Program-made: the position numbers and the translations under genes
Part shown: piece after piece, positions 57,901 to 64,000 of the stretch
Layout: the number at the start of each line of letters is the position of its first letter
How positions within the stretch are numbered: position 1 is the first letter of the stretch
Source of the DNA: Heracleum sosnowskyi
Lineage: Eukaryota > Streptophyta > Magnoliopsida > Apiales > Apiaceae
Assembly: GCA_030848705.1 (NCBI GenBank)
Contig: CM061242.1
Coordinates: 63,437,064-63,501,063 of the forward strand
Reading direction: 5' to 3'
DNA: 64,000 bases
Notes under the pieces: generated by a model
Told to the model about the DNA's origin: nothing
What the model saw: only the letters and a program-made list of their open reading frames with translations
Database searches by the model: none

Positions 57901-59561
57901 AAAAATCTCTTCATTTGTTTCTCTCCTTTAAATATCACTTCTTTCTTTTCTGGGATAACTAAAGTAACCCTCTTATCCTTACAATCAATACGCGCATCAT
58001 AATCAGTTAACCAATCCATTCCTAAAATAACATCAAATTCTCCCAACTTGAAAGGTAATAAATCAGCATAAAAACAACTCCCTAAAATCTCAATTTCACA
58101 ACGGGGACAATACGAGCTGACCGGTATACGATCCTGGTTAGCTATTTCTACACTCAACACTCCATTTAAGGGTTCCATTAAACAATTCAATTTACGAGCA
58201 AACGTTTCCGAAATAAACGACTTAGTAGCTCCTGAATCTATCAGCACTTTAGCATTAACAGAATTTACTAGAAGTGTACCTGCCACCACATCGGAGTCTC
58301 TCACTGCTTCCCTCATTGACATATTATAGGTTCTGGCTAACGGCTGAACATCAACAGCTGGAGGTGCCTCTATAGCTCGAATCATGTTGTTCACGAGTGC
58401 TGGCGCTCTACAATCCTTGATCATATGGCCTGGTCTCTTACATCGATGGCACACGATACCCATCTTGCAATCCCTGGCATAATGCCCCTTCTGGTTACAC
58501 TTAAAACATGTGACACTCAATCTGTGGCATATACCTGGATGTCTCTTCCCGCATGTCTTGCATTCTGGCAGTGGAGGTCTGGAAACTACTTGCTGATTAT
58601 TGTCTGGTGGACGATTGATTGGTCCTGCATTTCCGGTGTCTGGTTTCTTGAAAGTTGTACCTCTACTCGGCTGGAATCCTGGCTTCTTGTTTGGATGGTT
58701 CTGAATATCTCCCGGTGACTGGACCTTATCAGATGTCCCTACCTTTCTTTTCTTATTCTCTTTCTCTCTCATATATGAATCACTTTCTCCTTCCGCAATC
58801 ATTGCCTTCTGTACCACGGCTGCATATGTATCTAATTCCAAAACTGCTAACTTACTACGAATCCATGACCTCAGTCCATGTTGGAACCTCTTGGCCTTCT
58901 TCTTCTCCGTATCAACGTATGTCGGAACAAACCTAGACAACTCAGTAAACTTGGTCTCGTACTGCGAAACAGTCATACTACCTTGCTTCAATTCTAAAAA
59001 TTTCAACTCCATTTGATCTCGCATAAAGTCAGGAAAATACTTCTCTAAAAACAATTCTGTAAATCTCTCCCACGTAATTAACCCTTCAGGTTCTAAAGCC
59101 TTACTAGTCTCCCACCAATAACTTGCCTCATTTTTCAGAAAATAACTAGCATACTCAGTTTTCTTTTCTCCCGTTACCTCTATCAACGTAAAAGCCTTCT
59201 CCATTTCCTTCAACCATGCCTTTGCCTCAACTGGATCAGCAGATCCTTTGAACTCTGGAGGTTTTGCTGCTTGAAAGGATTTGAACGTAACCACGGGTAC
59301 TACCTGCTGGTGCGGCTGTTGGTGATGCTGATGTTGCTGATGTTGCTGATGTTGCTGATGTTGCTGTTGTTGCTGCTGCTGCTGTTGCTGTAGTAAATGC
59401 TGTTGGATCTGTTGTTGTTGTTGAGCTAGAGCAGTAGTTTGTTGAGTGAGGGTGTTCAAAAGCTGTATTACAATCGGATCTAAATGACCCGTTGGGGGTG
59501 CATTCTGTTGACCTTCTTGGTCAGCTGAATTATTCGAGCGGGTATTTCGTCTAGGAGGCAT
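54922..59561 (-). pseudogene. Tekay-like gag-pro-pol with chromodomain; one stop, one frameshift
   Basis: ATG at 59561 (MPPRRNTRSNN). Gag: Gln/His-rich stretch (near 59340-59420), capsid core (PPEFKGSADPVEAKAWLKEM), Cys/His knuckles (CKTCGKRHPGIC, CFKCNQKGHYARDC, CHRCKRPGHMIKDC). Protease has LIDSGATKSFIS and VILGMDWL. A TAG at 57635-57633 stands where Gln is usual, just before ELLDKGIIRPS of RT; the frame is unchanged across it. RT has FIDDILIYSK (VVFIDDIL), RNase H has YSDASYKGLG and HDLELAAIVFAL. A single-base loss near 56165 breaks integrase between IHPGSTKMYRDL and what precedes it. Integrase then has CFTCQRVKAEH, DFVVGLP, SDRDPRF and TDSQSERTIQ, followed by a chromodomain (ILDRKEKVL...WRNPKVEESTWELE) ending at 54922. 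Confidence 0.9.
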
Positions 59562-59965
59562 ATTATTGATGAACAAACAATAACTGATTTAATAATTCAT
59601 AAATAGAAGAGAAAAGAACACAATTGGTAGAACCATGGTTTACGGATTTTCAACGGCGTAAGGGTACACTCGTTGCACAAGTAGAATAACAATTACAGTA
59701 GTGAAAATGAATAACAAAAGAATAATAATAGTTCTACAAAGGATGATTATCATAAATATATACATAGATTCGATACAAGCGTAGAACGCTTTCAAAAGTA
59801 AAGTGTGTCATAGCTGAACTATAACTGCCGATCAACAGTACAAAAACAAAATAAAACAACAATCCAAGGCGATACTATAAGCCTGGTGCACTGCTGGTAC
59901 TATACTATGCATCTATGTACTATCTGACTGGAATCCACAGAATATCCATCCTCGTCTCTACTGGC
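59562..59965. other. Spacer between extra ORF and gag
   Basis: No ORF seen on the element's strand; A-rich 3' half. Nothing further identified. Confidence 0.5.
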
Positions 59966-60631
59966 TCATGGATCATCATCTCTAGTATCCCATAGTGCTG
60001 GTCCGGAAATCTCCCCAATCTCCCTCATCACAAAGTCCAAAATCTCTCTCATCCCAGCTATAGTCTCTCCCTCTCTGCTAGTAGCTAGTCCATGCAACCT
60101 CGTCTCTACCAATGTCCTCACAACCCTGAGTCTCATCTGTGTCTCTCCTATCTGATCTCTGAATCTATCTCTATCTCTGGCTACACCTGCCTCCGCTGTA
60201 TGAATCCCACGCATCTCAAATACCTGTCTACGAAAGTAATCCCTCTCCTCTCTCATCCTCTGATAACGGTGATGTGGAACTGGTGGCTCGGAGATCTGGA
60301 ACAAAGGTCCGGAAACTGAAGCCTGAGATCGCGGTGCTGCGGGCATGCGTCGAAGTGGAACGGGACAAGGTATAGGATCTCTCCTGACCACAACAGGTCC
60401 AGACTGAGGTGGTGTCGGTCGCGACGGTCCTGCTCTCATCTCTGGTACAGGTCTCTCCTCTATTGGGTGCTCTGACGGATCTGAATCGGAACTAGAGCTA
60501 GGTGGCTGCAATTATAACCATACTCGATTACTACGCATAATATCTCTAATCGACCTTCTATGAACATTAGGTGAATTCCTAACCCTCTATGTTATCCTGG
60601 ACCCTAAATCCTAACTTACTTCAAATGCCAT
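59966..60631 (-). CDS. Extra leader ORF of Tekay-like element, probably spliced (unknown function)
   Basis: The main open stretch is 60511-59966 (minus) and lacks an ATG at its opening: a TAA is directly followed by TTGCAG. The AG at 60507-60506 is a good splice acceptor. Upstream, ATG-GCA-TTT-GAA (60631-60620) is followed at once by a consensus donor GTAAGTTAG (60619). Splicing 60619-60506 (114 nt) joins MAFE to PPSSSSDSDPS in phase, giving about 183 residues. The start lies about ten bases after the PBS. The protein has a Pro/Ser/Arg-rich first half and a strongly charged helical second half (HRYQRMREERDYFRRQVFEM, RDRDRFRDQIGETQMRLRVV). No known domain is recognised. It is encoded in sense, before gag. 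Confidence 0.6.
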
Positions 60632-60635
60632 AACC

Positions 60636-60651
60636 TGTTGATCTGATACCA
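60636..60651 (-). other. Tekay-like primer binding site (tRNA-Met type)
   Basis: Minus-strand TGGTATCAGATC, three bases after the LTR end (GGT spacer). Confidence 0.8.
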
Positions 60652-60654
60652 ACC

Positions 60655-63217
60655 TGTGACACCCTCCGAACCCGGGGTACAGATTTGGGGAGTCACCCGA
60701 CCAATGGTACACAATATAAACCTGAATATAACACATGCATAATATATATAACATAAAATACCCCTTATCCAAGACCGCATCCAGATTATGGCATGAAACA
60801 AGCTTCTAAGTCATAATTATTATTACAAACCAGTTTTCAGAGTTATTACACACTTAATATACAAAGCTAGACATCTAGTCTAACTTCCAAGATAAAACAA
60901 CTACCCGTCCAATGACAATCACTCGGGGTGGTCTCCTAGCATCGGGAGAACTCTCACTAGCGCTGTGTCTGCTCATTCTCTCGCTTCACTGGAATAGGGT
61001 TAGAAACAAAATAAGTATGAGCCACATGTGCTCAGCAAACATGATATATGTATCAATCACAGTTCTATAATGAAAGGAAAGAATTCAATTATCTGAATCA
61101 ACAATACACAAGTCAAACATATGCTTTTAACAATCTTTAATGAAGAAAGAGGAATTAGAATTGGACTTCTACATTTTTCAAATACAAAGGTTGTGCTGCT
61201 GATCAGTCACGCAACAACCCCAGACTTGCTTATAGCAAAGTCCTCTACTGGATCCTAGGCCAATCTGGGCCTTAAATTATTCCGACCATAAGTATGGCCC
61301 GACCATTACTGGTCCTATTTAAAAACATGCCAATTCTATCACAAGGTATAAGCAATAATATGCATAACAAGATAAGTACACAATAACGGGGTGTAATAGT
61401 TGCAAAAGAGCTTCAACTATTCATTATCAAAGAAAGCCCGAGAAATAGATTCAGAATGGTTTCAACGGTACGATGTACTCGTTCAAGAAGGTAGTCAGTA
61501 GTTGTAATCAATAATCAATGACTGTAATCAATAGTCAATGATAGAATCAAACTGTCAATGGTTGTAGGCAATAATCAAATGATGATAATCAACAATCAAT
61601 GGTTGTAGACAAAATCAGATGAATTTGGAAATAAGGGTTTCCGATGCAGATCAAATCAAAGAGTTAAGAAATTTTATGAAAATGGAATGAGTTGCCCAAG
61701 TAAGGGTAATGATTGATAATCTAACTTGTTCTGGGGTAGTAACAAGTAAGTATTGAAAACATTAACAATTTATCACAAGTAAAGGCACAGATACTTGCCT
61801 GGTCTACGTCGCTGTCGGTTTTCTATCTCGTTCACTCTACTTTCCCCTTTCCCTTGCTCCAGGAACTCGATTCTATAATAAACAACTTAGAACAGTAAGT
61901 CTAACTATCCTCATTCTAACCTCGACACACAATTAATCAATAACACATTTTAAACTAGTAACCGGTTACGTATCGGACGCCCGGTTTAATTTACGGTATT
62001 TAAAACTCAGACACCAGCCCTCGTACGGGCATTTACGGACCAATAAAACACATTAATCGACTCATATAAACCATATAGCACTTATAAATATTTTAAAAAC
62101 AATATTCAAGGCTTATTTGAATTTAAATAAGTCACAATTAATTTTTAAATCAAAAATCGGATTTTTAATCCCATTATAAGTAATTGAAAGTAATTAAATC
62201 AATTAATATAAAATTAATTGACACTCTTTAAATGCTCAAACTATTTTTAAATAATAAATCAGGCTTGAAAATAATTAAACTGAATTTTAAATTAATTAAA
62301 TCTAATTAATAATTAATTTTTAAGAATTAACTGATTAAAAGAATTAATCAATTAATTAAATGAATTAATTATTAATTAAAAATAATTAAAATAATTAAGT
62401 TTAATAAATTTTTGAATTGAAAATAATAAATATAATTTTCCAGAATTTTTCTGAATTAAAAATATATTTTTAAAATTAAATTATGAATTTTAAAAGATTT
62501 TAAACTTTTTTCGAATTAAATTTAAAAATAAAATTCAAAAACAGTTTTCTGAAAATATTTTAGGGTTTCGAAGATTGAAACCGGGTCAAGAAAACGGGTT
62601 AACGGGTCGGGAAGAACAACCCGGAATTTTTCCAGAATCCGGCGAAATTCCCAGAATCCGGCGACTCAAAAACACATCAGAATTTGGGGCTTTTGATACC
62701 AAAACACTCCTTGTTAACACAACAATCTATTCTGATAAAAAACATACCAAAACAAAGCCGGAATCTCAATCCCGATCAAATTCCGACGACCTTGAACAAA
62801 TTTTCCGATCTCACTAAATCGTACATGAAACTCTACGTTCTTTATGTTAAAATGAAGCTTACAACACATACAATCAAAGCCCTCTATCAGAAATCAAGTC
62901 AAATCATTCATATGAACGGACTGTTAAAAAGAAAAATCGGGAAAAACCCTAGAAATCGAAATTCTCAAATTCGAACATAAACATGAAATTAAAACATGAA
63001 TTCCTACTAATTAGAACCCTAGGAACATGTTGGAAGCAATCAATTGAACAAAGAATCAACAGAATGAAAATCCCCAATTCGAATATAAACCCTAATTTAA
63101 ATTTGAAATTTGTAAAATTCATATAAAATCGAAAAATTACCAGATGATGATGAGGTTGGAAGATTCTGAAACTAGAGCTCAAGATCTTTGATTTGAGTAC
63201 TTGAACTTTGGATTTGG
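60655..63217 (-). repeat. Tekay-like 5' LTR, truncated
   Basis: Matches 51666-54170 closely, then breaks off after 'gatttggat'. About 655 bases at the outer (U3) end are missing, including the position of the TATA-like box found at 54300 in the other LTR. Confidence 0.88.
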
Positions 63218-63965
63218 ATGAAGTTGATGATGTGTTCCAGGATCCCAGGATCCTGAAGACGAGGAAGACCGGGTTGGAAAGTATACCTTGGAAGAGTATG
63301 CTGAAATGGTTGGTGAAATCCCCCGGGAAGAAGATTGGAAGACCATGGGGGATGCCGGTATGCGGGGGGTTCTAAGAGGACTGATCGGGGATCTTGGGAA
63401 GGTAAGTCTTCTTCATTAATTCTTTTTTTTAAATATAATTCTATCCTGTCTTTTTACTTATGTTATTGTTTACCACTCGTAGGCCGCAATGAAAGCTGTC
63501 GGGGCTTCAACATTGATGAAGAACCGAGATGAGCGACTTAGCGATTCCCTAAAAATGAAAGATCAACAAATCTTGGATCTCGGCAAGAGTTTGTCTGAGA
63601 TGAAGGTTGCCCACCAAGAGGAGCTGTCCGGGCTCAAGGGTGACCTAATCGCAGAACAAGACCGGGTTACTGATCTTGAAAAAAGACTCTCTGAGGCCGA
63701 GAAGAAGCTTGAGGCCATCAAGCCCGAAAGTGAGATCATTGCCGAATTCCAGAAAACCGAGGAATATAATCAAGCCATAGCGGATATTGGTGCTCCTGAG
63801 ATTCTTCGGGCTTGGAAGGTTGCTGAGAAGCTTATCAAAACCACTCCTACCGCCAACTGGGAATCCTTTATAGATGCTTTCATAGCTGCTAAGCAAGCTA
63901 TTGAAAGAGGAGAAGGCGAGCCCACACCCTTTGATGGTCGAAACCCTTTAATTTTTGACTCATAG
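63213..63965 (+). pseudogene. Fragment of a second Tat antisense ORF copy
   Basis: Homologous to 33660-32945 (minus). Partial exon to 63401 (YTLEEYAEMVGEIPREEDW in one frame), GT-AG intron 63402-63482 (gtaagtcttc...ctcgtag), exon 63483-63965 (KSLSEMKVAHQEELSGLKGD, EAEKKLEAIKPESEI, TANWESFIDAF) with a stop at 63963. An 8-base duplication near 63236 (aggatccc) shifts the frame in the first exon. The 5' part of the gene is absent; the fragment starts at a junction with the Tekay LTR. Confidence 0.75.
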
Positions 63966-64000
63966 AATTATATTTCTCATGTAATCAACTATTTCTGAAC
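63966..64000. other. Continuation of Tat-type sequence at window end
   Basis: Matches the sequence next to the antisense ORF end at 32940-32905 (minus). Cut by the window edge. Confidence 0.5.

Larger units (their letters stand above)
51666..63217 (-). mobile_element. Tekay-like chromovirus (Ty3/gypsy), 5' LTR truncated
   Basis: Minus-strand element: truncated 5' LTR 60655-63217, Met-type PBS, extra ORF, gag-pro-pol with a C-terminal chromodomain, PPT, full 3' LTR 51666-54882 (3217 bp). Very long LTRs plus a chromodomain fit the Tekay/Del clade. The LTR copies are very similar by eye. The left flank (CCTGA) is within the Tat 3' LTR; the right flank is rearranged so the target duplication cannot be checked. 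Confidence 0.88.

Noticed and set aside
58425..58936. Plus-strand ORFs opposite Tekay gag
   Set aside because: Shadows of the gag knuckle and capsid coding sequence.

Overview
This window is nuclear DNA of a flowering plant, most likely a eudicot. It has no bacterial-style gene packing, and almost all of it is a nest of LTR retrotransposons of standard plant lineages. It also holds two CACTA-type DNA transposon sequences and decayed exons of a plant nuclear-lamina gene. No intact host gene is visible. The species cannot be read from the sequence.

Layout from left to right. (1) 1-16675: a long LTR of a Ty3/gypsy Tekay-like family on the minus strand, cut off by the window start and split by a complete Sirevirus-type Ty1/copia element, SIRE-A (1246-14745, plus strand). 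SIRE-A has 1126-bp LTRs, gag, pol and a long extra 'env-like' frame. (2) 16676-20373: host-type DNA with a CT-rich leader-like stretch, exons of a CRWN/NMCP1 pseudogene and one end of a CACTA-like transposon. (3) 20374-51665: a Ty3/gypsy Tat-type element (plus strand) with gag-pro-pol, a second RNase H, an antisense spliced extra ORF, an 89-bp array and a 76-bp array. Three elements are nested inside it: a 4.6-kb Ty1/copia element (21384-26024) in the leader; a second Sirevirus, SIRE-B (34142-48900, minus strand), inside the antisense ORF; and a 2.7-kb non-autonomous CACTA transposon (34837-37550) inside SIRE-B. (4) 51666-63217: a chromodomain-bearing Tekay-like element (minus strand) that starts inside the 3' LTR of the Tat element and whose own 5' LTR is truncated. 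(5) About 63213-64000: a plus-strand fragment of another copy of the Tat antisense ORF, joined to the truncated LTR.

Insertion order follows from the nesting. The Tat element came first, then the copia element (target duplication CAAAA) and SIRE-B (TTTGG), and then the CACTA element (GCA) inside SIRE-B. SIRE-A (TATAC, one copy mutated to TAAAC) went into an older Tekay-family LTR. The coding regions of all five LTR elements carry premature stops or frameshifts, so each would need proteins supplied in trans.

The most interesting items are: an apparently spliced extra ORF in the Tekay leader, starting just after the primer binding site; a shared stop-TTRCAG-GG motif at the gag/pol junction of two divergent Sireviruses; an antisense acidic ORF with its own TATA box inside SIRE-B; and captured host-gene exons (thymidylate-kinase-like plus an unrecognised gene end) in the CACTA element. 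All of this comes from reading by eye; no database search was run.
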